This document shows, piece after piece, positions 52,009 through 60,766 of a stretch of 64,000 bases of DNA; the first letter of the stretch is position 1; each line of letters starts with the position of its first letter. This DNA comes from an uncultured Clostridium sp. Lineage in GTDB: Bacteria > Bacillota > Clostridia > TANB77 > CAG-508. The position numbers and the translations under genes are program-made. Location of the stretch: assembly GCA_900552555.1 (NCBI GenBank), contig URZW01000006.1:1-64000 (forward strand). Direction: 5' to 3'. The notes below the pieces were generated by a model. It saw only the letters and a list, made by a program, of their open reading frames with translations, had not been told where the DNA came from and searched no databases.

Positions 52009-52150
52009 TTTTGATAAAACTATAAATTCAAAATATATATTATAATTATTGTTGTTCTTTGTCTTGTGTTTAAATAATACAATTCACTAATGATAATGAA
52101 AGAATAACTTTGAATGATTAATTTACATATAAATTTAACATAAAGACGAT

Positions 52151-52179
52151 TTGACAATTTCCAATTTTTGTAGTATAAT
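52151..52179 (+). promoter_or_regulatory. Strong promoter of RNase J leader
   Basis: Perfect TTGACA (52151-52156) and near-perfect TATAAT (52174-52179), 17-bp spacer. The mRNA leader to the RNase J gene would be about 420 bases, with no open frame supported on either strand in 52009-52607. Confidence 0.75.
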
Positions 52180-52390
52180 ACACACGATGTTGCCAAAGGG
52201 CACGAGAATGAGATTTTATAAAACCTAAAAGTTTAAAGAAAAAGTAAAAGAGAACGGATAAAACAAAAGAAAAAATTAATTCAATAACACAAAAACTTAA
52301 AAATAAAATATGGAAAATAGGAAATATAAAATTAAAAGATATAGCTTTTAATTTAGAAAATTTATGCAACTTTACTAATATATATAAAAT

Positions 52391-52470
52391 TGTACATAAA
52401 ATTTATTTCATAAATTTTCGTGCACGAACAAATTTATTGAAAAATCAAAGATTTTTTCAGATTTGTTTTT
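52391..52470 (+). ncRNA. Stem-loop / terminator RNA upstream of RNase J
   Basis: TGTACAT-AAAATTTAT pairs with ATAAATTTTC-GTGCA (52391-52425), then CGAACAAAT, then ACAAAT...GAAAAATC-AAA-GATTTTTTC...ATTTGT with TTTTT (52428-52470). This is the same layout and conserved CGTGCACGAACAAA as 30526-30627, with a C/T change in the first stem tolerated as G-U. The final stem looks like a rho-independent terminator, so the leader may be attenuated. Confidence 0.5.
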
Positions 52471-52607
52471 AATATTGTGGTTAAAATGGTATGAAGAAAA
52501 TTACATATAAAAAGAAAATATTTAAACAAATAGGGAATTATTAAAATTGAATATATAAAAAATAAAACATCTAAAATGATGAATGAAAAAAGAAAGAGAG
52601 GAATATT

Positions 52608-54632
52608 ATGGCAGAAGAAAAAATAGAAAGAAAGCCAAGAGCACCAAGGAAAAGTAATACAAGAAAAACGGTGCAAGAAAAACAACAAGAAAAAATAGAG
52701 AATATGGAGAAAACAAATACTGAAAAGTCAATTACAAATAAAGATGGAAAAATATCAAGAAGTTCTAGAACACAAAGAAGAACAACAGCAAAAAAAGTAA
52801 AAGATGAAAAAAATGAGAATACAAAAAACATTAGAAACACAAGAAGTGTAAGAAATACAAGAAAAACAAGAGAGAATAAAACACAAGAGAATATAGAATC
52901 AAAAGAACTTGTAGTAAGAGGAGAAAGTGCAATAGCAGAAAGAAAAACTACAAGAAGAAATAATATTTTTAAAAAGCCAAAACTAAAAATTATTCCATTA
53001 GGAGGATTACACGAAGTTGGAAAAAACATTACAGTGTTTGAATATGATGATGAAATAATTGTAGTAGACTGCGGTTTATCATTCCCAGAAGATGATATGC
53101 TTGGAGTAGACCTAGTTATACCAGATATAACATATTTACAAAGAAATGTTGAAAAAATAAAGGGATTAATAATAACACATGGTCACGAAGACCATATAGG
53201 AAGTGTACCATATTTATTAAAACAAATAAATATTCCAGTATATGCACCAAAACTAGCAATGGGATTAATTAGAAATAAATTAGAGGAACACAGAATTTTA
53301 AGAAGTTCAACATTGGTTGAAGTAACACAAGGACAAAAAATTAAATTTGGTAAATATTTTGAAGTTGAATTTATCAGAAGTACACATAGTATACCAGATT
53401 CAGTAATGCTAGCAATAAAAACACCTGTTGGAACAATTTTACACACAGGTGACTTCAAGGTAGATTACACACCAATAGATGGAAAAATTATGGACCTTGG
53501 AAGAATTGCAGAACTTGGAAATGAAGGTATTTTAGCATTAATGTCAGATAGTACAAATGCTGAAAGAAAAGGATTTACAATGTCTGAAAGTTCGATAGGA
53601 CCAGTATTTGACGAATTATTTGATGGATGTACAAAGAGAATTGTTGTTGCAACATTTGCATCAAATGTACACAGAGTTCAACAAATAGTAAGTTCAGCAG
53701 TAAAATATCACAGAAAAATTGCAATATGTGGTAGAAGTATGATAAATATGATTTCAACTGCAAAAGAGTTAGGGTATATAGATTGTCCAGATGATATATT
53801 TATTGATATAGATACAATGTCAACATATAATGATGAACAATTGGTAATTATAACAACAGGTAGCCAAGGTGAAACAATGTCTGCATTAACAAGAATGGCA
53901 GCAGGTGACCATAGAAAAGTTAAAATTACACCAAATGATTTAGTAATAATTTCTGCAAATCCAATACCAGGAAATGAAAAATCAGTTTCAAAGGTAATTG
54001 ATGATTTAATGCAAATAGGTGCAGAGGTAGTATATAGTGCATTAGCAGATGTTCATGTTTCAGGACATGCTTGTCAGGAAGAACAAAAATTGATATTTGC
54101 GCTTACAAAGCCAAAATTCTTTATACCTGTTCATGGTGAATATAGACAATTAAGAGCACATGCTGAAACGGCTCAAATGATGGGTATTCCAGCTAAAAAT
54201 ATTGTTATGATGGAAAATGGTAGAGTTGTTGAATTAGATGAAAATGATATCAAATTAGGCGGAATGGTTCCAAATGGTAGAGTTTTAGTTGATGGACTTG
54301 GTGTTGGAGATGTTGGAAATATTGTTTTAAGAGACAGACAACATTTATCACAAGATGGTTTAATTGTTATTGTTTTAACAATGGATTCTTCAACAGGTGA
54401 AGTTGTTGCAGGACCTGATGTTATTTCTAGAGGTTTTGTGTATGTTAGAGAATCAGAAAATTTAATGGATGATGTTAAAAATGTTGTTAGACATGAAATT
54501 AGAAAATGCGAGGAGAAAGGTGTTAGAGATTGGTCAACTATTAAGTCTACTGTTAGAGAAAATTTAAGAGATTATATTTTTACAAAAACAAAGAGAAATC
54601 CTATGATAATTCCAATTATAATGGAAGTATAA
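52608..54632 (+). CDS. rnj: Ribonuclease J
   Basis: A 674-residue 5'-3' exo/endoribonuclease of the metallo-beta-lactamase/beta-CASP class. The N-terminal 115 residues are a very basic Lys/Arg/Thr/Asn-rich extension, which most RNases J lack. Then LGGLHEVGKNITVFEYDDEI, HGHEDHIGSVPYLL (zinc motif HxHxDH), THSIPDSVMLAI, SDSTNAERKG and VHVSGHACQEE. Central to mRNA decay in Firmicutes. RBS GAGAGGAA at 52592. The long leader with a conserved stem-loop suggests feedback control of its own mRNA. Confidence 0.95.
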   Translation: MAEEKIERKPRAPRKSNTRKTVQEKQQEKIENMEKTNTEKSITNKDGKISRSSRTQRRTTAKKVKDEKNENTKNIRNTRSVRNTRKTRENKTQENIESKELVVRGESAIAERKTTRRNNIFKKPKLKIIPLGGLHEVGKNITVFEYDDEIIVVDCGLSFPEDDMLGVDLVIPDITYLQRNVEKIKGLIITHGHEDHIGSVPYLLKQINIPVYAPKLAMGLIRNKLEEHRILRSSTLVEVTQGQKIKFGKYFEVEFIRSTHSIPDSVMLAIKTPVGTILHTGDFKVDYTPIDGKIMDLGRIAELGNEGILALMSDSTNAERKGFTMSESSIGPVFDELFDGCTKRIVVATFASNVHRVQQIVSSAVKYHRKIAICGRSMINMISTAKELGYIDCPDDIFIDIDTMSTYNDEQLVIITTGSQGETMSALTRMAAGDHRKVKITPNDLVIISANPIPGNEKSVSKVIDDLMQIGAEVVYSALADVHVSGHACQEEQKLIFALTKPKFFIPVHGEYRQLRAHAETAQMMGIPAKNIVMMENGRVVELDENDIKLGGMVPNGRVLVDGLGVGDVGNIVLRDRQHLSQDGLIVIVLTMDSSTGEVVAGPDVISRGFVYVRESENLMDDVKNVVRHEIRKCEEKGVRDWSTIKSTVRENLRDYIFTKTKRNPMIIPIIMEV

Positions 54633-54656
54633 AATGTTTTGTAAAGGGGAAAAATT

Positions 54657-54881
54657 ATGGAAAATTCTAAACTACAAATAGTAAGAAATAATATGAATTT
54701 GACACCAAATGAAATAAAAAAGAAATTAAGAAAAACATATCCTAGTATTAGTAATGATGAAGTAATTAAATTAATAATAGAAGTTAATAAAAAAGAAAAA
54801 AGACAAAATGGTAGAATGTTGATTGCAAAAAGAGACAATAGAGGAAGAAAACCAAAGGAAAAAGAAGAATTAGAAAGATAA
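54657..54881 (+). CDS. Small basic hypothetical protein, 74 aa
   Basis: ATG 54657 follows AAAGGGG. The product is basic, with a likely N-terminal helix (SKLQIVRNNMNLTPNEIKKK) and a C-terminal NRGRKPKEKEE. It lies 24 bp after the RNase J gene, so co-transcription is likely. I do not recognise it; the composition suggests nucleic-acid binding. Confidence 0.6.
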   Translation: MENSKLQIVRNNMNLTPNEIKKKLRKTYPSISNDEVIKLIIEVNKKEKRQNGRMLIAKRDNRGRKPKEKEELER

Positions 54882-54908
54882 AAATATCATTTAAGAGGAG
54901 AATGAAAA

Positions 54909-56549
54909 ATGGATTATAAAGATTTAGCAAATTTAATATTTCCAGATGCAAAGGAAATATCATATTATGAAGAAAAATATCCAGAAAGAGATTTACCAGA
55001 AGGAGCAATAGTAACAAGATTTGCTCCTAGTCCAACTGGATTTGTACATATTGGAGGATTATACCAATCATTAATAGCAAGAAAATTGGCTTCACAAACA
55101 AATGGAGTATTTTTCTTAAGAGTTGAAGATACAGACCAAAAAAGAGAAGTTGAAAATGCGGTATCTGGAATAGTAAGTTCTTTAAAGGATTTTGCAATTG
55201 AGCCAGACGAAGGAATGATTTCTGAAAATGAAGGAAAAGGAAACTATGGACCATATAAACAAAGTCAAAGAAAAGAAATTTACCAAGCATATGCAAAATA
55301 CTTAATTGAACAAGGTAAAGCATATCCATGTTTCTGTACACCTGAAGATGTAGAAGAAATAAGAGCAAAGCAAGAGGCTGCAAAAATCAGACCTGGATAT
55401 TATGGTGTATGGGCAAAATGTAGAACTGTAACTGTTGAAGATGCTATGAAAAGAATCCAAAATGGTGAAAATTATATAATCAGATTTAAATCACCTGGAA
55501 GAGAAGACAGAAAAATACAACATCATGATGTAATTAAAGGGAAGGTTGATTTTCCAGAAAATGACCAAGATATAGTTATAATAAAAGCAGATGGTTTGCC
55601 AACATATCACTTTGCACATGCAGTTGATGACCACTTAATGCATACAACACATGTAATAAGAGGAGATGAATGGTTATCTTCAGTTCCATTACATTTGCAA
55701 TTATTCCATGAATTAGGATTTAAAGCTCCTAAATATGCACATATTGCACCAATAATGAAAAATGATAATGGTAATAAGAGAAAATTAAGTAAAAGAAAAG
55801 ATGCAGAAGCTGCTGTAAGTTACTATGCAGAAGAAGGTATTCCAGCAGAAGCAGTTAAAGAATACTTAATGAATATTGCAAATTCTACATTTGAAAATTG
55901 GAGAAGAGCAAACCCAGATAAATCAATGGATGAATTTCAATTACAATTAAATAAAATGAGTGTTAGTGGTGCTTTGTTTGATATGGTTAAATTATTAGAT
56001 GTATCAAAAACAGTAATATCAAAAATGTCAGCAGAAGAAGTATATGAAAATGCTTTAAAATGGGCATCAAAATATGACAAAGAATTAGCGGAAATCTTAA
56101 AAGATAAAGAATATGCTTTAAAAGTTTTTGGTATAGAAAGAGGAAACAAAAAGCCAAGAAAAGATATATCAAAATGGTCAGATGTTAAAGAAAATGTTGA
56201 ATATATGTACAATGAATTATTTGATAAAAACCAAGATGAATATCCATTCCAAGTAATTAATGATAAAGAGTCAATTGAAAAAATATTAAAGTTATATGTT
56301 GAAAAATATTATGATGAAAATGACGATAAGCAAACTTGGTTTGATAAAATAAAAGAGTTATCAGGTGAAATGGGCTATGCTAAAGAGGTTAAAGAATTTA
56401 AAGCAAATCCAGGAATGTATGTAGCACATGTTGGTGATGTTAGTACAGTTCTAAGAGTTGCTTTAACAAAAAGAACTAATACACCTGATTTATATGAAAT
56501 TATGCAAGTTCTTGGAAAAGATGAGATTGTAAGACGTTTTTCAAAATAG
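54909..56549 (+). CDS. gltX: Glutamyl-tRNA synthetase, extended form
   Basis: A 546-residue class I synthetase. HIGH-like FAPSPTGFVHIGGLYQS follows an N-terminal extension of about 35 residues; KLSKRKD serves as KMSKS. VEDTDQKREV and LPTYHFAHAVDDHLMHTTHV are typical of GluRS. Length is 50-70 residues above most GluRS. It charges tRNA-Glu and, in organisms without GlnRS, also tRNA-Gln, which would be corrected by GatCAB; no GlnRS is in the window. RBS AGAGGAG. It heads a short unit with DUF951. Confidence 0.93.
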   Translation: MDYKDLANLIFPDAKEISYYEEKYPERDLPEGAIVTRFAPSPTGFVHIGGLYQSLIARKLASQTNGVFFLRVEDTDQKREVENAVSGIVSSLKDFAIEPDEGMISENEGKGNYGPYKQSQRKEIYQAYAKYLIEQGKAYPCFCTPEDVEEIRAKQEAAKIRPGYYGVWAKCRTVTVEDAMKRIQNGENYIIRFKSPGREDRKIQHHDVIKGKVDFPENDQDIVIIKADGLPTYHFAHAVDDHLMHTTHVIRGDEWLSSVPLHLQLFHELGFKAPKYAHIAPIMKNDNGNKRKLSKRKDAEAAVSYYAEEGIPAEAVKEYLMNIANSTFENWRRANPDKSMDEFQLQLNKMSVSGALFDMVKLLDVSKTVISKMSAEEVYENALKWASKYDKELAEILKDKEYALKVFGIERGNKKPRKDISKWSDVKENVEYMYNELFDKNQDEYPFQVINDKESIEKILKLYVEKYYDENDDKQTWFDKIKELSGEMGYAKEVKEFKANPGMYVAHVGDVSTVLRVALTKRTNTPDLYEIMQVLGKDEIVRRFSK

Positions 56550-56576
56550 GATTATATCTTAAAGGAGGAATGAAAA

Positions 56577-56765
56577 ATGGATTATAATATTGGAGATATT
56601 GTTAGAACTAAAAAGCAACATCCTTGTGGAAGTAAATTATGGGAAATAACAAGAGTTGGCGTTGATTTTAAATTGAAATGCCAAGGTTGTGGACATGTAG
56701 TTATGCTTCCAAGAGAAAAGGCATTAAAAATGATAACTAAGAAAATAGAAAATGAAAATAAATAA
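56577..56765 (+). CDS. DUF951 small protein
   Basis: A 62-residue protein, YNIGDIVRTKKQHPCGSKLW then GVDFKLKCQGCGHVVMLPRE, the complete DUF951 pattern with a Cys-x2-Cys. AAAGGAGG upstream. Common single-domain protein in Firmicutes, often near ychF or gltX; function unknown, may bind nucleic acid. Confidence 0.92.
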   Translation: MDYNIGDIVRTKKQHPCGSKLWEITRVGVDFKLKCQGCGHVVMLPREKALKMITKKIENENK

Positions 56766-56828
56766 TAAAAATCTTTTTATAAAAATATATTAAAAAATTT
56801 TATAGGAAGAAAGGAATTTGAAAGTTAT

Positions 56829-57035
56829 ATGAATAATAAATATTTAATTTCAGAAACAACAAGAGAAGAAAGAAAAGATATTGTAAAAAAAGCGTTAGGA
56901 ATTTCTTTATTAGGAGCAGATAAACCTAGTGATGATGTTTTAAATTTAGCAAAACAATATATAGACGGAAAAATAGAAATAGAAGAAATTCAAAAAAAAG
57001 TGTTAGAAAAATATACAAATGGAGGTAATAAATAA
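56829..57035 (+). CDS. VbhA-like Fic antitoxin
   Basis: A 68-residue helical protein upstream of a Fic gene. RKDIVKKALGISLLGADKPS then LAKQYIDGKIEIEEIQKKV align with the VbhA antitoxin fold. The inhibitory motif (S/T)xxxE(G/N) that in VbhA inserts into the Fic active site is not visible: the matching region reads ISLLGAD, with Gly where the Glu should be. TAATG overlaps its stop with the fic start, so both are translationally coupled. Assignment rests on context and length. Confidence 0.8.
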   Translation: MNNKYLISETTREERKDIVKKALGISLLGADKPSDDVLNLAKQYIDGKIEIEEIQKKVLEKYTNGGNK

Positions 57036-57718
57036 TGAAAGATCCATATGTATATGAAGATACAGGAACATTAAAAAATAAATTGGGTATAAAAGATTAT
57101 GAACAATTAAGACAGGCAGAAGCTGATATTTCTTTTGTTAAATTACTTACAGTTGATAGAGATGTGGATTGTACAAAATTTGATTTGGAGTATGTTAAGA
57201 ATATTCATAAATATATTTTGTGTGATATTTATGATTGGGCTGGTGAATTTAGAACTGTACCAATGGAAAAACCAGAAGATGTTTTAGGCGGAGATACTGT
57301 AAGATATGCGTATCCTAAAGAACTTGAGCCTAAGGCAATAGAATGTTTGAATGAATTAAATAGGATAAATTGGAATGCAAAAGATTTAGATAACAAAGCA
57401 ATGGATTTTACAAAATTAATTGCTGAGTTATGGCAAGTACATCCATTTAGAGATGGAAATACAAGAACGATTGTTACATATGCTTTTAGATTCGCTGAAG
57501 AACATGGGTTTAAAATGGATAGAAATTTATTATTAGATCATTTTACATATGTTAGAAAAGCTTTGGTAAAAGCTTCTGATGGAGAATATTCTGATTATCA
57601 ATATTTATATAAAATAATAAAAGATTCAATTCAGAGAGAAACAAAAATACAAGATAATAATTCGGATGATAAGGCAGAAAAAGATAAGATTGTAGGTATT
57701 GATAGGGAAGAAAGATAG
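57035..57718 (+). CDS. fic: Fic-domain toxin (AMP-transferase)
   Basis: A 227-residue Fic protein. The active-site loop is WQVHPFRDGNTRTIVTYAF (HPFxDGNxR), so the catalytic His and phosphate-binding Arg are present. YDWAGEFRTVPMEKPE is typical of the N-terminal flap region. Fic enzymes add AMP (or a related group) to target hydroxyl residues, often topoisomerase subunits for the VbhT/FicT group. Its start overlaps the antitoxin stop. The C-terminal about 30 residues are charged and unconserved. Class I Fic organization. Confidence 0.93.
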   Translation: MKDPYVYEDTGTLKNKLGIKDYEQLRQAEADISFVKLLTVDRDVDCTKFDLEYVKNIHKYILCDIYDWAGEFRTVPMEKPEDVLGGDTVRYAYPKELEPKAIECLNELNRINWNAKDLDNKAMDFTKLIAELWQVHPFRDGNTRTIVTYAFRFAEEHGFKMDRNLLLDHFTYVRKALVKASDGEYSDYQYLYKIIKDSIQRETKIQDNNSDDKAEKDKIVGIDREER

Positions 57719-57809
57719 AAATTTGTTAAAAAATGGTACTTTTTGAATTATATTTCATAATATATAGTATAACACAATTAATTAGAGTGTTATGCAGGAG
57801 GTGACTTTT

Positions 57810-58079
57810 ATGGAGCCACAAGAAGTATTTTGTTATGACAAAAAAGAGGAAAGATGTAATAACAATAAATGTTTTGGAATTATAACAGTAATATTAGCAA
57901 TTGCTTTTTCATTTGTTGTTGGACTATTAGTTGGTGCAGCTGTAATAGCATCTGAAATATTAGCATCTTTTGGAGCAATAATAGTTTTAGCAGTTGTTTT
58001 GGGATTACTTCTTATTTTATCTATTATATTGCTTATTTGTAATAGAAAGAAAGATAAAAAAAGAAAATGTTGTTGCTAA
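57810..58079 (+). CDS. Small membrane protein with cysteine-rich tail
   Basis: An 89-residue protein with two transmembrane helices (FGIITVILAIAFSFVVGLLV; IVLAVVLGLLLILSIILLI), cysteines in the N-terminal soluble part and a C-terminal basic RKKDKKRKCCC. ATG 57810 follows AGGAGGTGA; the 57792 frame overlaps the binding site. Followed by a terminator. I do not recognise the family. Confidence 0.7.
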   Translation: MEPQEVFCYDKKEERCNNNKCFGIITVILAIAFSFVVGLLVGAAVIASEILASFGAIIVLAVVLGLLLILSIILLICNRKKDKKRKCCC

Positions 58080-58090
58080 AAACAGAAGGG

Positions 58091-58124
58091 GAGAAATGAG
58101 GCTGGTAAAAATTTCTCTCTTTTT
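58091..58124 (+). terminator. Terminator of the small membrane protein gene
   Basis: GAGAAAT / ATTTCTC with a 13-base loop and a T/C-rich tail. Confidence 0.7.
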
Positions 58125-58147
58125 CTTTTTAATTTGAATTTAAAATA

Positions 58148-58187
58148 AAAAAGGAAAATTCAGCATAAGGCTTTATTTTCCTTTTTT
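58148..58187 (-). terminator. Terminator after engB
   Basis: AAAAAGGAAAA / TTTTCCTTTTT stem around a 15-base loop; on the minus strand the stem is followed by T residues. Confidence 0.65.
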
Positions 58188-58188
58188 T

Positions 58189-58770
58189 CTAAATATATTG
58201 TTCAATTTCATTCCATACATCATCCATATAAATTCTTCTTTCAGAAGAAAATGGAAAAGTAGGAATATCACCAATTGGATTTAATGTTTTTTGCAATTTA
58301 CTAGCTACATCTGAAACTTTAGTAACAGCAATTTTATCAGCCTTGTTAGCTAAAATCATACAAGGCAAACCAGAACGAATAACATAATTGTACATAAGTT
58401 TGTCATTTTCAGTAGGTGAATGACGAATATCTACTAAAAAGATAATCAAAGAAATTTGTTCTCTGTTAAATAGATATTGCTCAATAAATTTACCAACTTG
58501 TTCTTGTTCTTTTTTAGACATTTTGCTATATCCATATCCAGGTAAATCAACAAAATAAAATTTTTCATCAATATTATAAAAATTAATTTGTCTTGTTTTA
58601 CCAGGTTCACTACTTGTTCTAGCAAGTTTTTTTCTGTTTATCATGGTGTTTATAAAACTTGATTTTCCAACATTAGATTTACCAACTAAAACAATTTCTG
58701 GTAAATTGTTTTTTGGGTATTGAGCAGGTCTTACTGCTGATACTTCAAATTTTGGATTATTTACTATCAT
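58189..58770 (-). CDS. engB: Ribosome biogenesis GTPase EngB/YsxC
   Basis: A 193-residue GTPase needed for 50S subunit assembly. G1 VGKSNVGKSSFINTM, G3 DLPGYGYSKMS, G4 ANKADK are all present. Start at 58770 gives the usual length; the longer frame to 58872 would add 34 residues across the serS terminator without a binding site. It lies 70 bp downstream of serS. Confidence 0.95.
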   Translation of the reverse strand: MIVNNPKFEVSAVRPAQYPKNNLPEIVLVGKSNVGKSSFINTMINRKKLARTSSEPGKTRQINFYNIDEKFYFVDLPGYGYSKMSKKEQEQVGKFIEQYLFNREQISLIIFLVDIRHSPTENDKLMYNYVIRSGLPCMILANKADKIAVTKVSDVASKLQKTLNPIGDIPTFPFSSERRIYMDDVWNEIEQYI

Positions 58771-58810
58771 ATTTTTGCTCCCATAAATTATTAAATTTTT
58801 TATATAAAAT

Positions 58811-58828
58811 GGGACACTTTTTTGTCCC
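58811..58828 (-). terminator. Terminator after serS
   Basis: GGGACA-N6-TGTCCC, with a T-rich segment on the minus side. Some read-through to engB is expected. Confidence 0.55.
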
Positions 58829-58840
58829 TTTTGTCTAATT

Positions 58841-60127
58841 TTATTTTTTTGGAAGAATTTTTTCAGTTCCACCCATGTAAGGTCTTAAAACTTCTGGAAC
58901 AGTAACACTTCCATCTTTATTATAGTTATTTTCTAATACAGCAATTAATCCTCTTGGGGTAGCAACAACTGTATTATTTAATGTATGTAAGAAATAGTTT
59001 CCTTTTTCACTCTTAACACGAATTCCTAAACGTCTGGCTTGAGCGTCTCCTAAATTAGAGCAACTACAAACTTCAAAATATTTCTTTTGTCTAGGACTCC
59101 AAGCTTCAATATCGCAAGATTTTACCTTTAAGTCTGCTAAATCTCCAGAACAACAGTCAAGTTGCCTTACTGGAACATTGAAACTTCTAAATAAATCAAC
59201 ACTTAATTTCCACATTTTATTGTACCAGTTCATAGAATCTTCTGGTTCGCATAAAACTATCATTTCTTGTTTTTCAAATTGATGAACACGGTATAAACCT
59301 CTTTCTTCTAGACCATGTGAACCAATTTCTTTTCTGAAACATGGAGAGTATGATGTCATGCTAATTGGAAGTTCGTCTTTTTTGATTAGTTGGTCTTTAA
59401 ATCTACCAATCATTGAATGTTCAGAAGTACCGATTAAGTATAAATCTTCACCTTCAATTTTGTACATCATATCATACATTTCTTCAAAACTCATAACACC
59501 AGTTACAACATCACTACGAATCATAAAAGGTGGTATAGCATATGTGAAACCATTGTTAATCATGTAATCTCTGGCATATGCAAGCATTGCTTCATGAAGT
59601 CTTGCAACATCACCAATTAGGTAGTAGAATCCAACACCGCTTGTGCGTCCTGCAGATTCTTTATCCATTCCATTAAATCTTGCTATAATATCTGCATGAT
59701 ATGGAATTTCGTAATCTGGAACAACTGGTTCACCAAATCTTTGAACTTCTACATTTTCACTGTCGTCTTTACCAATTGGAACAGATGGGTCCATAATATT
59801 TGGTATTTTCATCATTCTTGATTTTATTTCTTCTGCATATTTTGTTTCTAATTTTTCGTTTTCTTCAAGTTGTGCATTTATTTCTTGAACTTTTACTTTT
59901 ATACTTTCTGCTTCTTCTTTTTTGCCTTGTTTCATAAGTCCACCAATTTTAGCACTTAAAGATTTTCTTTCAGCTCTTAAATTATCTCCATTTAATTTGG
60001 CTTCTCTGTTTTTTATGTCTAAATCAATAACTTCGTCAACTAATACTAGTTTTTCGTCTTGAAATTTGTTTTTGATGTTTTGTTTTACAACATCAGGGTT
60101 TTCTCTTAAAAATTTGATATCTATCAT
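58841..60127 (-). CDS. serS: Seryl-tRNA synthetase
   Basis: A 428-residue class II synthetase. The N-terminal coiled-coil tRNA arm spans about 30-105 (AERKSLSAKIGGLMKQGKKE). Motif 2 is FRKEIGSHGLEERGLYRVHQF(E) and motif 3 region lies in NTVVATPRGLIAVLENN. RBS AGGAGG. No T-box or other leader motif is evident. Confidence 0.96.
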   Translation of the reverse strand: MIDIKFLRENPDVVKQNIKNKFQDEKLVLVDEVIDLDIKNREAKLNGDNLRAERKSLSAKIGGLMKQGKKEEAESIKVKVQEINAQLEENEKLETKYAEEIKSRMMKIPNIMDPSVPIGKDDSENVEVQRFGEPVVPDYEIPYHADIIARFNGMDKESAGRTSGVGFYYLIGDVARLHEAMLAYARDYMINNGFTYAIPPFMIRSDVVTGVMSFEEMYDMMYKIEGEDLYLIGTSEHSMIGRFKDQLIKKDELPISMTSYSPCFRKEIGSHGLEERGLYRVHQFEKQEMIVLCEPEDSMNWYNKMWKLSVDLFRSFNVPVRQLDCCSGDLADLKVKSCDIEAWSPRQKKYFEVCSCSNLGDAQARRLGIRVKSEKGNYFLHTLNNTVVATPRGLIAVLENNYNKDGSVTVPEVLRPYMGGTEKILPKK

Positions 60128-60213
60128 TTTTGCCTCCTAAAATTTATTTTAATATTTAATGATAAAAATTTGTTTTTGCAGTTTGAAAAATTCTTTATTT
60201 AAAATATGCAACT

Positions 60214-60242
60214 ATTATATACTAATTTTTATTAAATATCAA
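60214..60242 (-). promoter_or_regulatory. serS promoter
   Basis: On the minus strand TTGATA (60242-60237) and TATAAT (60219-60214) are 17 bp apart, giving an 85-base leader. Confidence 0.7.
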
Positions 60243-60312
60243 GGAAAATTGACATAAAAAGAAAGCGTATACGTAATTTTTATAAATTTTACATATACAC
60301 TTTAGAAAATAA

Positions 60313-60531
60313 TTATTGGCAAAATTGGCTTCGTATAAAGTCAATTTCGTAATTAGATAATTTCTTGTCTAATATGGTTAATTGGTTATTTTCTATGTGT
60401 GCAACAACATCATATGTTGTAATAGTGCTGTTGCTTTTCTTTTGGTTTTTTTTTCTGATCTCTGTAGTTTCAGAGTCATGAGTATTATTAGCTGAAAAAA
60501 GTTCAGCTAATATATTGCTGTTCTTTTTCAT
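60313..60531 (-). CDS. Small hypothetical protein, 72 aa
   Basis: AAAGGAGA precedes the ATG at 60531. The N-terminal half is Ser/Asn/Lys-rich and disordered; the C-terminal half reads TYDVVAHIENNQLTILDKKL then SNYEIDFIRSQF, possibly a small beta-hairpin plus helix. I do not know the family. It stands alone upstream of serS in the same direction. Confidence 0.6.
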   Translation of the reverse strand: MKKNSNILAELFSANNTHDSETTEIRKKNQKKSNSTITTYDVVAHIENNQLTILDKKLSNYEIDFIRSQFCQ

Positions 60532-60636
60532 AAGATGTCTCCTTTCAATACTCTATAATAAGCCATATGTAAATTATACCATTTTTTTATGTATTTGTAA
60601 ATATGTTAACATAAAAAGTAAATCATTAATTTTATT

Positions 60637-60690
60637 TTTTATAATTTATAAGCTGTGAATTGTAACAGCTATTTTGTTTTCGAATTGTAA
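60637..60690. repeat. Dispersed intergenic repeat, copy 2
   Basis: TTTTATAATTTATAAGCTGT followed by GAATTGTAACAGCT, sharing the first 15 bases and AATTGTAACA with 9301-9335; its AGCTGTGAATTGTAAC recurs inverted at 62502-62517. The rest of 60532-60766 is AT-rich with no gene. Confidence 0.5.
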
Positions 60691-60766
60691 CAAATAAATA
60701 AAAAAGAAAAGAATAAAAAACTTTAAAAAAGACAAAAATAAAAAAAGAAAAAGGAGAGAACAATAA

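Noticed and set aside
60128..60320. T-box riboswitch upstream of serS
   Set aside because: No AGGGTGGNACCGCG-like T-box sequence or long leader; the promoter is only about 85 bases from the start codon.
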